Shown: positions 46,487 to 58,216, counted from the first letter of the stretch. The stretch is DNA of 64,000 nt from Ananas comosus (GCF_001540865.1 NC_033642.1:3729988-3793987), one strand, 5' to 3'. Notes: a model not told the origin generated them from the letters alone. Numbers and translations are program-made.

Positions 46487-47766
46487 TAGTATATTTTATA
46501 TAAAATTATTTATAAAATTATTTCTTATAGTAATTTATAATATAATATTTTATGTAACAATTTAATTTATATAATTTATTTTACTATATATAATAATAAT
46601 TTATTTTATTAATTTATTATAGTGTAAATTTCAATACAAATTAAAATATATATATAATATATGAAAAAAAGATTTTATGTATATAATACTTAATATAAAA
46701 TAAAATAATTAAATATTAATATATAAATAATAAAACTTAATAAAGTAAATAACATATAAAATTTAATTAATTTATATTATATAATAAATTTAAGTATAAA
46801 TATATTATCATAAAAATAATATTTATATTAATATATTTATTTATATATCTATTTATCTAATAAAATAAGAGAAAAATAAAGTTGTTCTCAGTTAACTGTT
46901 ACACCTGCCAAGACAGGAAGTTGATTAGGAGCAGTAGTGAGGAGGTTAATTAGAGTAATAAAGAAGGGGAGATGAGGCTTAGCTTTTCTCTGCTTCACAT
47001 CGTAGGTAGGGAAGCTTCATTCTTCGAAAATGGTGCTCGGAGCTCGGAACCATGCTCGGGGAAGAGGCGCTGAGAGAGGAAGGGGCGACGGAGGCGACGA
47101 AGAAGGGTGTAGAATCGACAGAAGGGTTGGGGCAACTAGCGAGCCGAAGGAGGCGTCTAGACAATTCCTGCTTTCGGATGCAAGGATTTATTTGATCCGC
47201 TATGCCATAAGGAGGAGGCCCAGAAGAAAAGCCCACTTCGACGAGCTGATGGACCGCAAGGAAGGATTGGAAGCCCATTTAGAATTAGGGTTTTTTTTAA
47301 TTTCCAGCATGATGAATAAAAGGCAGCGTGTAACCCCGAAGGATTTTTTTAGGATGTTTAATGAAAATTTACCTTCTTCTCCGTTTCTCTCTTATTCTCT
47401 CCTATTCTCTCTTATTCTCTCTATTTTCCTGATCTTCCCTCTATCTNTAAAACTTAATAAAATAAATAATATATCAAATTTAATTAATTTATATTATATA
47501 ATAAAATTTAAGTATAAATATATTATCATAAAAATAATATTTATATTCATATATTTATTTATATATCTATTTATCTAATAAAATAAGAGAAGAACAAAGT
47601 TGTTCTCAGTTCACTTAGGAATAATTTTTAACGTTGTTCCAGAATAACCCAGAACGACTCGTTTTGATCGGAATAAGTCATTCCTCCTTATTCTTCTACC
47701 GTTTGGTTACAACTCGGAGAATATCTCGTGTTGTTCCGAGATATTCTGGGTACCAAACGCAGCTTA
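46278..47766. mobile_element. DNA transposon with GCTGCGTTT-type ends, nested content
   Basis: The left end AAGGCTGCATTTTGTTGG and the right end (reverse complement AAGCTGCGTTTGGTACCC at 47749-47766) form imperfect inverted repeats, preceded and followed by TTTAA-like bases. The interior has repeated 'gttgttc' and 'gagatattc' phrases at both ends, an AT-rich core, and a GC-rich 450-base insert (about 46900-47340) with a minor ORF at 47030. The N at 47447 is bordered by a second copy of the AT-rich core, so the true length is uncertain. It is probably hAT or Harbinger type. Confidence 0.5.
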
Positions 47767-47943
47767 AATATATATAGATGCATAGACAATAATTAATTAA
47801 TTAATTAAGTAACTATTTTATTTATTTATTATTTATTATTATTTATTTATTTATTATTATCAGTAATCTTTGTATCTGAGGGAGATGCACGCGTCGTCCA
47901 TCCGCAGATTCAAACGGTTTCATCCCAGCTGGTTTCCCGAGCA

Positions 47944-47951
47944 CATATAAA
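47944..47951 (+). promoter_or_regulatory. Putative TATA box of the HIR gene
   Basis: ATATAAAG-type sequence within CACATATAAAGGAAG lies about 155 bases upstream of the ATG at 48104, in a GC-rich proximal region, a common arrangement for plant promoters. Confidence 0.5.
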
Positions 47952-47984
47952 GGAAGAAAGCCCGTCGTCGTCCGCCCTGCCCTG

Positions 47985-48027
47985 CCCCCCATTCCCCATT
48001 CCCCATTCCCCATTCCCCATTCCCTAT
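47985..48027 (+). repeat. Heptanucleotide minisatellite in the HIR leader
   Basis: Five to six tandem CCCCATT units (the last one CCCTATT) lie between the TATA-like sequence and the start codon, so they are probably transcribed in the 5' UTR. Confidence 0.9.
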
Positions 48028-48103
48028 TCGACGAGCGGCGTGAAATTTTCGAAGCCCTCGCCGAACAGACAGATCGAGATCGCGGAGAGAAGGATCGGAG
48101 GCG

Positions 48104-51100
48104 ATGGTGAGCGCGTACTTCGTGTTCGGCGCGTGCATCGACCAGGCGAGCGTCGGGGTGGTGGAGAAGTGGGGCCGCTTCCTCCGCCTCGCGTCCCCCG
48201 GCCTGAACTTCTTCAACCCCTTCGCCGGGGAGTGCCTCGCCGGCGTTCTCTCCACCCGCGTCTGCTCCCTCGAAGTCCGCGTCGAGACCAAGACCAAGGT
48301 TTCCTTCCCCCCCCCCAACCCCCTTTCGTTGTTTGATTGTGATCGATCTTTTTCCACGTCGTTGTTTTATTATCATTTTGATTCTATATATGTATTGGAT
48401 ATTGGATTGGATGAACGAGGCGGCCTTTTTATACCATCCTTTCTTCGTCGATTATTTGTTATTGAAAATATTATTTTCCTTCAAAGAGGATTTTTCTTTC
48501 TTTTTTTTTTTTAAGAAAAGTTGTTGTGGATGAAATTTAAGGATTTAGGTGATTATCGGCATTAGTTATGCTATGCCTATGGTGCTGTAGCAAACAAGCT
48601 CCCGACACGATGCAACCTCCATATTGATTGCATGGCTCAAAATCCTTTTTTTTTTTTTTTTCCCCCAAAACTTAGCGCGTGATTATATCTACAAAAGACT
48701 TCGGATAAAAAATACTTTAAAAGAGCAATTAGAATATACTGGTGCCAATGAAAATAAATTTTGTTTTACCAAAGCGTGTTGTCAGTTTCGTGCTATTCGG
48801 TGGAACACATTGGCATAGCAATCACTGTGCTGTATTGTGCCGACAAATGCTCAGCATGACCTTGTGCCTCAGCATTGAAATCCTTGGATGAGTGGGATGA
48901 TTTTCTTTTCTTTCATGTGTTTTAAAACATTACTTATCCAAAGACAATGTCTGCTTAATAAGTAATTTCTTTTTTGTCCACATAACCAAATATTTGTGTA
49001 TAAGAAATGGGAGAAACAGGGCTGTGGAACAAAAAAAAATTGTGGGACTCATTCTGCTGGAGCGCACTCCTCCCTACTGTTGGATAGCACTTAGTCCTGC
49101 TTTGATATTAATGATGAATGTCGTCGCACTCAGTCCTGCTTTGAGATTCATGATGAATGTCATCTGGCAGTTGGGAAGGGTTCATATCAAACGGATGCAT
49201 CCCACAGAAATTTTGTTCCTGGTTTTTTAATTGTTATTTTGGGTGGAGGCTTTGGACTTCGATGGTATTGGGTCTAAATTATTTGAATTGGGATTTTATT
49301 TTGAATCGAAATATATAACAGATTGGAATAAGGGGACAAGAAATCCATGACTGAAGACAGATGATATGCTTATCTTTTATCCTTTAGCGGCATAAGTTTT
49401 TCTTATATATTATCACACCTAAAGCACTTCCAATATGCAGCTGAGGGCTATACATCATACTCTACGGTGCATGTTCATTTAGGGGAAGTAATTGGGAAAC
49501 ATTTGGACCTAAGTGAAACAAAATAACAGAAAGAAGAACATATAGATTGTGTTAAATTAACACAACATATTTGATTTGGGTGATTACTTGATAAGTTGGG
49601 CTTCTCAATTGGCTATGTAAAAACCTTTTTTGTTTTTTGTTTTATTTTATTATTATTTTTTTTGTGCTAACTAGCAATGTAAAGCCGCAAGGGAAATTGA
49701 ACTTGAAGAAAACGTATAGGAGATAGGGCATGTTTGTTTGGGTGGAAGTGGGGTGGAAGTGGAGAGAGGGAAAGTCGTTTTTGCCATAAACGATCACCTC
49801 CGTTGTTTGGTTCGCCGTAAAAATGTTACGGTCGAAATTCGAGTTAACCTGAAATAGCGTAATTAACTTCGGCCCACGATGGGCCAAAGTCAATTACGGT
49901 GAAGGGAGGTAAAGAGAAAATAATAAAATAATATACTAGGTAAAAATAGTTATATTTAAATATATTTAATTATGGTACTAATTACTCTTTTATTCAGTTG
50001 GTATATTTAAAATATGTTAAAAATTGATTAGTTAAGTTTTAATATTTTCTTTATTTAATTTGTACAATTAAAATATGATAAAAATTGATTAATTAAGTAT
50101 AAATAATAATTTAGTTGTTTTAAATTAAATTTTAATTATATAAAAATATAATTATATTATTTTTATTTATTAAATTATTTATTATTTATATATAAATTAT
50201 AGTTTTACATCATACACTTCCTACCAAATAAACAGCGGAACTAATGAAACTTCACTTCCATAACTACAAAACAAATAGCAAAAAAGTAGTTTTCACCGAA
50301 CTTTATTTCAACCCAAAGTCTACTTCAACCTAAAGTCCAGTTTCGGTGAAACAAACATGCCCTAGACTTCATGTCACACCTCAAGCCATAGTGGAAGCCT
50401 AACCCAAGTACGTGCACGGACCTGCTGTGTGTACAAGGTCACCTCTGCACACATGAAGTGTCTACAGTCAATCAACCTCTAGCAAGATATGATAATTACA
50501 ATAATAGTTGGGTATCACAAGCATAATTGACCACAACTAGCTAAGCTTAAAGTATTTAACATTTATAACCATACATCATTAACCCCAAATGACTGCATCC
50601 CAACATAAGTATAACTCCCAAGGGAATATAACTCTAATACAAGTAAAATAAGATACAACTGTAATACATGTCTTCCAAAATGAATACATAAAATTGTCTA
50701 AGTTTAATTTGTACATCAACATCTCCCAACAACTCTCCCAAAACATGAAATAGGGACAACCTCTATGTTGACCAAGTGGGCGGGACGGCTGTAGTTATCA
50801 AGCAAAACCCTTGCCGCATCCCGGGTCTCCCCCACTCTAGAAGGCTCTGAAAAAGATAACATCAATGGTTGTGAGAACTATATAAAATAGTCCCTAGTGG
50901 GTGCCGCCGTCTAGAGGGGTGCGCTACACCACTAGGTCAACTAATGCATGAGTAATAAGGAAAATTGGAAATAACAATAATTGTAATAAAGAAATTATAA
51001 CCATGTACTGTTATCATGCTTCTATGTACATGAAGTAAAGGATATGTGCTCTCAACTATCAACTATGCATCAAGTTATATTATGATGTTCAAATTTCAAT

Positions 51101-54100
51101 GTTTTACCTAATCTCTCAAAGACTTACACATAGCACTGTACTACCCTTCGTTGTGCCTCATGGATAGTGTTCAGCGCTCCACATATGAAGTTGTTCCTCC
51201 CACTTGTCGCCCAATCGGCGCCGAAAAAGCAAGGGCAATCGTAGTAACAATGGCTTTACCTTCGGAGGATCTTGGATTGTTGGGAGTGACTCTAACAAGC
51301 AAATGCTAGATAAGCATATAAGTTTGGCTCTTGCAAGCTATAGTCCGATGCGTAATGCTCAAGGTCATAATTCCCAAGTGCTTGACCTATAGTCGCATAA
51401 GAGCTCTCAACTCTACTATTTTGTCTCAATATGTTATTTAAAAGTTAGGTGAACAAGTAATGTCATTAAATGTCCATATTTAGTGAAAAGTTTGTTTATC
51501 TTAACTTGACAACATGATGTAGAAGCATGTAGTACCCCATGTTTAAGCATGCTCCAGACAAAGTAACCAGAAGGCATACAATGTGAGATATACCACTAAC
51601 ATGCATATAATGTAAATGCCATGTTGTGGATATTCAATAAGAGTTTACAATGTCATGTTTATCAAGGAATTGAAATCAATAGAGAAGTAAATGACATAGG
51701 GGAGTTCACCAGTTTTCGTTAGGTCACACACACCAAATAGTCGGTGATAACCCTTTGTTTCCCCAAATCAAGTTGTTTAGTCTTTTCTTCTAACCCTAAG
51801 AGAGTTTTCCAGTCGTCAAAATCTCTAAAAGTTCACATATCAAAATTTTTCAAAATTCATAAGAAAAATAGGTAGAAAATTTCGGGTTTAGGGTTTTAGG
51901 GTTTAGGGTTTAGGGTTTAGGCTTGAACATCAACCTGAAGTTTCAATTCATTGAAACGAGCCATTCGGCCACAAAAAGTGACCCTTGGCGTAAAAGAAAA
52001 CAATTGCTTGTAAAGGCGTTGCAGGTTGGTGGTAGGTATTTCCAGTAAGCTTAGCTTTCATCTCTGCCCACAAAGTGATAAGATTTTGCCTTAGCCACTC
52101 AAGTTGTCTTTTCACACCAATCCAGTATTGCTTGGTGGCGCCGGCCAACTTCACCATAGCAAACCTAACATGACGGTTATCAAATATGTCCATACCAATC
52201 AAAGTACTGCTCGATATCAACTAACCAATCAGTGAAGGCTTTTGGATCAAGTTGTCCATCAAAAGAAGGGATGCCTACCTTAACCTTACGGGTTATGTCT
52301 CCAAATGTCGTCTACATCATGTCGCTTTTGGCCTATTTGAACATAGGATGTAGTGGCGGTTTCCTGTGTGCATGTGGAATAACTATTACAATTTGGCTTG
52401 ACTCACCATTATAGGTTTTTCTATTTAGTGGTGTGCGCGCCCTACACCCTTCACCAATTTGTGGTGTTCTCTAGACAGTATTATCCCCATTTTGGGCATG
52501 ATCTCTAGCTTCTTGATTTTCTAAAGTAGTTGTTCGAGTTTTAAGGTCTTGCACTTTGGTTCCTAATTGGGTCGTCATGATAAAACCAAGTCCCCGATAC
52601 CAAATCTGATGTACGACAGTTAAGGGAGTTTAGAGGTTTTCGAGAATTGCCTAAAAATATGGATCGAGCGATTCCTAGAAATCAAACTAAAAAGAAATAA
52701 ATGATAAATCCGGAAATTCGAACTTAAATAAGAGATTGGTTAGAGAAAGATCATACCTTTGAGTTTCCGTTGGGTCGGATCCATCGTAAGCACGCGGGTG
52801 AGTTGGTTTTACTTCTTTCGATCTTCAAATCTTAGTCGGTTCATTAGAACTTACGAGGAATTCAAATCACTTAATTCTCATTAATCGAAAGTATACATTA
52901 CAATAGAGTCTTGATCCTTATTTATAAAATATAAGTTAAAACGACTAAGAACACGACTAGGAGTCTTGAAAAGAAAATTAAACAATTTGTCATAGTGGAA
53001 TTCAGAACAGAGTTCTAAAAAGGAATAGAATTCGAAATCTAAATCCAAAGAANGACTGTATTTGGAATATTTGGTTGCACGATGGACCAATGCTAGAAGC
53101 CTTACTTAGATCTGAATCTGATTCAGATTCGGTGGATTGATTTTGGAAGTTTTATTAGACTAGGAGTCTTGAAAAGAAAATTAAACAATTTGTCATAGTG
53201 GAATTCAGAACAGAGTTCTAAAAAGGAATAGAATTCGAAATCTAAATCCAAAGAAACTAAAACTTTCAAATAAAAATCCTAGTCTAATAAAACTTCCAAA
53301 ATCAATCCACCGAATGTGAATCAGGCTAAGATTCAAGTCAGGTTTTTAGTTCCAGTCCATTGTCCAACCAAATATTCTGAATACGGTCCTGATGATGAGT
53401 ATAAGTTCGAAAAAGACCCAGTTCCCCATCAAGCCTCAACCTCCAAGTCCAAACCTATGGTTGGTTGAAGCTCCTAGAAGAAAGGATAATGAAGAAGAAG
53501 AAGAAAATGAGTAAGGAAATTGAGAGAAATAAGTGAAGAGGAAGAGGAAGATGGAGAGGAAAGGAATACTTGACCTTTCTCTTGTAGAGGAAGAATGAAG
53601 AGAAGAGAGAGGAGTGAGGGGCTACTAAATAGAGGCAACAAAATCCTTGCTGGCCCTCCAAACAAGAGAAACTGGAAGTTAGGCAATTTTAAGTCTCACG
53701 GAACTGATTACCGTTACCCAACCATTAGTACCAATACATCCCTTGTGTACTGGTATCCCAAGGAAGTTTGCCAGAACCGGAACTTCGAATCTGCCAACTT
53801 TTCTATTGCGTATCGTACTCGAACTTCAATATCGGTACACCAACTTCAGTACCAGTACTTCTAAGTTCTGTAAAACTAAGAGCTCTCCTAGCCAATCTCA
53901 CTACTGAGTACTAGTACTCTATTTTTTCAGTACCGGTACGTGCAACAAACCTTCAGTTTTGTAGATTTTGCACTCCGAGCTCCGTTTTCGTGTGTTTGCA
54001 TGCCGAAAACACTGTAACATCTCTCAAAAACTATCAGAACTATCTAAATAGTATCAAATACTACTTTTCACCGGAACTTGGCTATTTTGCAAAAGTTTAG

Positions 54101-57100
54101 TGTACTACACTTAATAAGTTCTGTGTTCACAAATTTTAGGATGCAAGTACAGCTGAACCTAGTCTGAAATGAGGCCTCTTAAGTTGTGCTATTCTTTCAT
54201 CATTGTTCTTACTTGCACATCCCAGTTACTGAATATTTCCTGCTATTTTAATCCTTCTTTTCACGCATAGTTATTTGCTGGATGACTTGATTAGATATGT
54301 TTACTTGCCACAGGATAATGTGTTTGTTCAGCTTCTCTGCTCAATTCAGTATCGAATTGTCAAAGAAAGTGCTGATGACGCATTCTATGAGTTGCAAAAT
54401 CCCCAAGAACAAATTCAGGCATATGTATTTGATGGTAAATTCTATGATTGTTGATTGTGTCTAACTTCAGTAGTAATGTCTTGTTTTGACGATGATTGTT
54501 TTGTTCACAATTAGTGGTCCGAGCACTTGTTCCGAGAATGAATCTGGATGAGCTCTTTGAGCAGAAAGGAGAAGTGGCAAAAGCTGTTCTTGAGGAACTT
54601 GAAAAGGTAGTTATGGACCTTTTGTTAGTGATATTTCCATGCACTAAGTTTTCCAGGAATTATGCTGAAGTCCACATTTTACAATCTGCAATCTGCAAAT
54701 TTGTTTTCTTTGTAAGTATATTCAGTGTTATTCATCTGTAATGATGGATCTAGGTATAGACTTGTGATACAAAGGAATCCTTATATTCTCCATTTTTTAG
54801 GTTCTTTTAACCTTGTAGGGTTTGGCTGCTTTATTATTTGTTGATGTTGGTTGTGCAGATGAGTCTTCTAATGCCCTAGCCCATAAAGTCTTTTTCCTAC
54901 GTTTGGAATTAAGATCACTTACTTTTTTATCTTTGGTTTTTCATTCACCCAGTCTATCCTTTTTTTTCTGCAAAATTGTTACCAATGATTTGATAAAATC
55001 TGCTTTTGATATTGCTATTGAGTAGCAACCTCAATAACTTATCCGTTGGCTAAGATTATTTTAAGTTGGTAATTAGATATGATCGTTATTTTTTCGCATA
55101 TGATTACTGGTTGCACTGTCAATATTTCTTTCATCTGCCATTTGTTTGACATTTTATCAATGAAAAAAAAAAAAAATCAGGTGATGGGAGCATATGGCTA
55201 TAACATTGAGCAGATACTCATAATTGATGTCATACCTGATCCCTCGGTGCGTAAAGCAATGAATGAGATAAATGCAGGTATTCTCCTTCGTCTTGAAGTT
55301 GATTAAATTTCAATTATAATGAATATTTGTCCTGTCAATTTCATCTTTACTAAATTTATTTATAAGACAAAAATGCAATTCTGTTGTTTATCATGCTGAT
55401 ACACCATAAAGATATACCACAATTGATTACTTGGTATTGTTGGAATATAATCGCTAATTATGTCTTTTAGGAAATCCTTTTAGATTATAGCTTGGTATGT
55501 CACGTTTGTGAATATATTGATTTTGAATTTTGCTCTATGTGGCATAACCTACACTCTCAAGGTTGAAATTTGGATTTCACGCCATAAGGACAGCTCACCA
55601 TGTATATTAATTCTAATATGTAGCATAGCCTATGGGACTCGAGTTGAATTTTGGATTTTATGACACAAGGACATCGTGTTTAATTTGTAGATGGAATCCT
55701 TTTACTTTTGATGTTAGTTTTTAGTGACATATGTCATATATACTGGGTTTTTTTTTTTTTCCTTTTATTTTGCAAATATTACTACTTTTTTTGTTTGTAG
55801 ATTTGTTTAGATGCTGGATATATACTATTATACTAGTATAGGGCCCACGCTTCGCAGCGGGTAAATATTATTTTAATTAATTATTATATATAATTATTAA
55901 GAATTGAAGATTGAAGAAGAAGTTATTAAGTAAAGAAATATATCCAAAATGCCCATTAGACTATTCTTATATACATTATAAGAACTCTAAAGTATAATAT
56001 TGTCCTATAAAAGCGGTGAATGGTTCACCGTTTTTAAAAAGCAGTAAACCATTCACCGCTTTCTTCCCTCTTCTATTCCTTTTCTTCCTTCTTTTATGTC
56101 TCTGTACAATATTATTAGGAGTTATAAAAGTGGTGAATGATTCGCCGCATTTAAATGCGGTAACTCATTCACCGCCTATATTATTTATTTTTTAAAAAAT
56201 TCAATTTAATATATTAGAGGTCTATTTTTACAAATTATTTTTTTTAAAAGACTTTTTATAATTATAAAAATCAGTAAGATTATTTATAAAAAAAATTCTA
56301 TTTTGTGCCCTTTATACCATGAAAACAGATACATTTCGGCGATGGCTTTCCATATTAGGCCTAATTTTTAGATAAAGCAAGGAAAGAAATAGTAAATATT
56401 AATTACTCACCTTGTTGTTATCTACAGGCATTGTCAAGTGAAAAAGAAAAGTTAAATAATTCATCTATTAGAAGTAAATAGTTTGTAAAAAATAGTTGGT
56501 ATTTTGTTTAATAGATTGCCTGTTTGGTTGTGATCGTTTTTTTTATTTGCTATGGATTTGAAAATGATTGTACATTCTCTCATGAACGCTAACAACAGTT
56601 TGGATGCTAATTCCATTTTCGGAGTTGCTGAAGAAGGTCACGAAGATGGGAAAGTTTTGGCTTGTATAGAATCATTTCTTTCGAGGAAATGAACTTCTGT
56701 CGCACATACTACATGGGATTGATTATTGTTACGAGCTTTTCGATACTCTCTGTGTGTTCTATGCTTCTTTTTTTTTAAAACTCTTTTCATCCTAATCCAT
56801 TATCCAGCCCAAAGGCTTCAGCTCGCTAGTGTTTACAAGGGAGAAGCCGAGAAGGTTCTTCTGGTGAAGAAAGCCGAAGCAGAAGCAGAGGCGAAGTATC
56901 TGGCTGGTGTTGGAGTGGCGAAGCAGCGCCAGGCCATAACCGACGGCCTGAGAGAGAACATCGTCAACTTCTCACACTCTGTGTCTGGAACGAGCGCCAA
57001 GGAGGTGATGGATCTGATTATGGTCACGCAGTACTTCGACACCCTGAAGGATCTTGGCAACTCGTCTCAGAATACCACCGTATTCATCCCCCACGGTCCC

Positions 57101-57178
57101 GGTCACGTGAGGGATGTCACCGAGCAAGTTCGGAATGGGATGATGGAGGCCGCCAGCACCAACTTGATCGATCAGTAG
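48104..57178 (+). CDS. HIR3: Hypersensitive-induced response protein, HIR3-type (SPFH/Band 7)
   Basis: Five exons join in frame to 291 residues: 48104-48298, 54314-54434, 54515-54606, 55181-55277 and 56808-57178, all with GT-AG introns. The protein reads [14 protein letters not shown] at the start, then the Band-7 core ([78 protein letters not shown]), an Ala/Glu/Lys-rich coiled coil ([14 protein letters not shown]), and the conserved C-terminus ([23 protein letters not shown]). HIR proteins oligomerise at the plasma membrane and associate with immune receptors; the details here are family knowledge. The N-terminus lacks the MGN myristoylation site of other HIRs, as I recall for monocot HIR3-like proteins. 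No stops or frameshifts were found, so it appears functional. Confidence 0.94.
49726..50362. mobile_element. MITE-like element in HIR intron 1
   Basis: The ends are GGGCATGTTTGTTT and its inverted copy AAACAAACATGCCC, flanked by TA on both sides (49724-49725 and 50363-50364). It is 637 bp and AT-rich in the middle, with no coding sequence. The ends resemble plant Harbinger/Tourist-like or hAT MITEs; the superfamily is not settled because the duplication is only 2 bases by inspection. Confidence 0.65.
51884..51921 (+). repeat. Interstitial telomere-like repeat (TTTAGGG)
   Basis: About five tandem units of the plant telomere repeat TTTAGGG, one with an extra T, lie exactly where outer LTR sequence gives way to a retrotransposon gag fragment. 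Confidence 0.85.
51922..52611 (-). pseudogene. Retrotransposon gag N-terminal fragment with primer site
   Basis: On the minus strand, TTTGGTATC at about 52590-52605 sits just inside an LTR end (TACA at 52612) like a primer binding site. It is followed by an ATG (about 52579) and [12 protein letters not shown], then gag-like sequence ([20 protein letters not shown] and [17 protein letters not shown]) to about 51948. Downstream pol is absent. Several stops separate the parts. It is a truncated 5' end of another gypsy-type element. Confidence 0.6.
52612..53400 (-). repeat. LTR fragment with scrambled repeats around an N
   Basis: A TGTACGACAGTT end at 52612 adjoins the primer site of the gag fragment. 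Around the N at 53053, the block 52948-53052 recurs at 53152-53255, and the block between them (about 53105-53163) recurs inverted at 53277-53336. Such a direct-plus-inverted pattern at an N suggests an assembly join rather than a natural LTR structure. Confidence 0.6.
55833..55861 (-). mobile_element. Helitron-like 3' terminus, minus strand
   Basis: On the minus strand CCCGCTGCGAAGCGTGGG (plus 55844-55861) forms a strong stem, then a short spacer and CTAG (55833-55836) next to T. This is a textbook Helitron 3' end. The body should extend rightwards; its 5' end is not identified. Confidence 0.65.
56010..56185. repeat. GGTGAA/TTCACC hairpin array outside the Mutator-like element
   Basis: Four units such as GCGGTGAATGGTTCACCG and ATGCGGTAACTCATTCACCGC occur, the same repeat type as at 37955-38228. 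This shows the repeat is mobile or was captured by another element. Confidence 0.8.
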
Positions 57179-57660
57179 AAGGGTCTGGTCTGACTCTTTC
57201 CTTTTCTTTAGTGCTGATGGCTTGTGGCCTTGCGGACACTGTTAAAGCTCTCTGATCTTCACGGTAATAATGTTGATATATTTGTGAGGTAGATGTGGAT
57301 TAAAGTGATCTACCAGTTTTTCTCGTCGGTCTTTAGTTTCGAGGTGTGTATATATATTGTAATAAAGGGGAGTCTCTCTGGTTTACCAATAGTTTGAAGA
57401 TTCTCTTTTCCTCTTTTTTTTTTCATTACTTATTTTCTGTTTCTGAAGTTTGTCATACTTGTGTGATTCTGTTAAAGTTTGAATTAAGTTATTTGAAATT
57501 CTTTAGCCTGGAATTTCTAAATGAGATTATTTTATTGTTATTATCAACACCCTTAATACTCAAATACTGGCAAAAAAAAAAAAAAAAATCTGTGCAATGT
57601 ACGGACTCGTTATAATTAATGTATAATTTAATAGGCTGATTCAAAATATTCTTATTTATT
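57179..57660. other. HIR 3' region
   Basis: The HIR 3' UTR and flanking DNA follow the TAG stop. AATAAT and AATAAAG-like signals occur at about 57262 and 57361, and an A-run of about 18 bases lies at 57571-57588. No gene is recognised. Confidence 0.5.
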
Positions 57661-58216
57661 GGCCGGCCCGGCGCAGCACGCCATGATGGGCCATTCCTGC
57701 AGGCCTGCAGCCCAACACAGAATGGACAGCACCATCGGTTGGTGCTGGTCCTGCGGGGCGACAGACTCTCGGCCCGGGACCCGGTACGGCCCAATCAGCA
57801 TGTCAGGCGACAAGGCGTCCGGTCCATCTACCAGTACCGCCGCCCACCCTTTTTTTATTTTATTTTATTTTTTTCTAATATGTTTTTTTAGTTTTTTTAA
57901 ATTTATTCTTCAAAAAATATTAAAATATTTTAAATTTTTAAATAAATTTTTAAAAAATCATCCAAAACTTATTTATCTAATGAAAAACTATAAATATATT
58001 TTATAAAATCAATTGACAAAGTTTAAAAAATAAAAAAAATATAGTAAAATAGGTGAGTCCGTGGCCAACCTAGTTCAGGATGCGGGCCGTGCTGGGCCAT
58101 AACCCAAAAAGGTGGCCTGACTCGGCCCATATTTGAATTTGGGCCAGGCTAAGCTACCTTGTGGCCCGTTTCGGGATGAAAAATTTGGGTTGGCACTGCC
58201 CAGATTACATCCCTCG
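57661..58216. mobile_element. Second GC-rich-ended hAT-like element
   Basis: The right end, reverse-complemented, reads GAGGGATGTAATCTGGGCAG, close to the left end of the element at 27178. Both subterminal parts have GGCCCG, GGGCCG and CGGCCC clusters with an AT-rich core (57850-58050). The left end (GGCCGGCCCGGCGCAGC) lacks the GGATGTAA terminus, so the element may be truncated. Confidence 0.5.

Larger units (their letters stand above)
50372..54109 (-). mobile_element. Gypsy LTR insertion in HIR intron 1, itself interrupted
   Basis: It starts TGTCACACCTC and ends GTGTACTACA, the same terminal pattern as the LTRs at 21597 and 63549. The flanks are CTTCA (50367-50371) and CTTAA (54110-54114), a target duplication with one mismatch. 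Its right part (53700-53945) has degenerate GTACCAGTAC/GTACCGGTAC units. Between about 51884 and 53400 it is interrupted by telomere-like repeats, a gag fragment and part of another LTR. Inserted in the minus orientation relative to HIR. Confidence 0.7.
48299..54313 (+). other. HIR intron 1, about 6 kb, filled by transposons
   Basis: The intron lies between ...ACCAAG|GTTTCC and CCACAG|GATAAT. It contains a MITE-like element (49726-50362) and a long LTR insertion (50372-54109) that itself holds a gag fragment and another LTR. The first 1.4 kb has no recognised element. The expected ancestral intron would be only about 1.6 kb once these are removed. Confidence 0.85.
55278..56807 (+). other. HIR intron 4 with Helitron-like and hairpin repeats
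   Basis: The intron runs from AATGCAG|GTATTC to TATCCAG|CCCAAA. A minus-strand Helitron-like end is at 55833-55861, and GGTGAA/TTCACC hairpins like those of the Mutator-like element are at 56010-56185. The rest is AT-rich without genes. Confidence 0.85.

Noticed and set aside
47030..47578. 182-codon ORF near the N at 47447
   Set aside because: It crosses the N and ends in low-complexity AT sequence; it is a mixture of transposon pieces.
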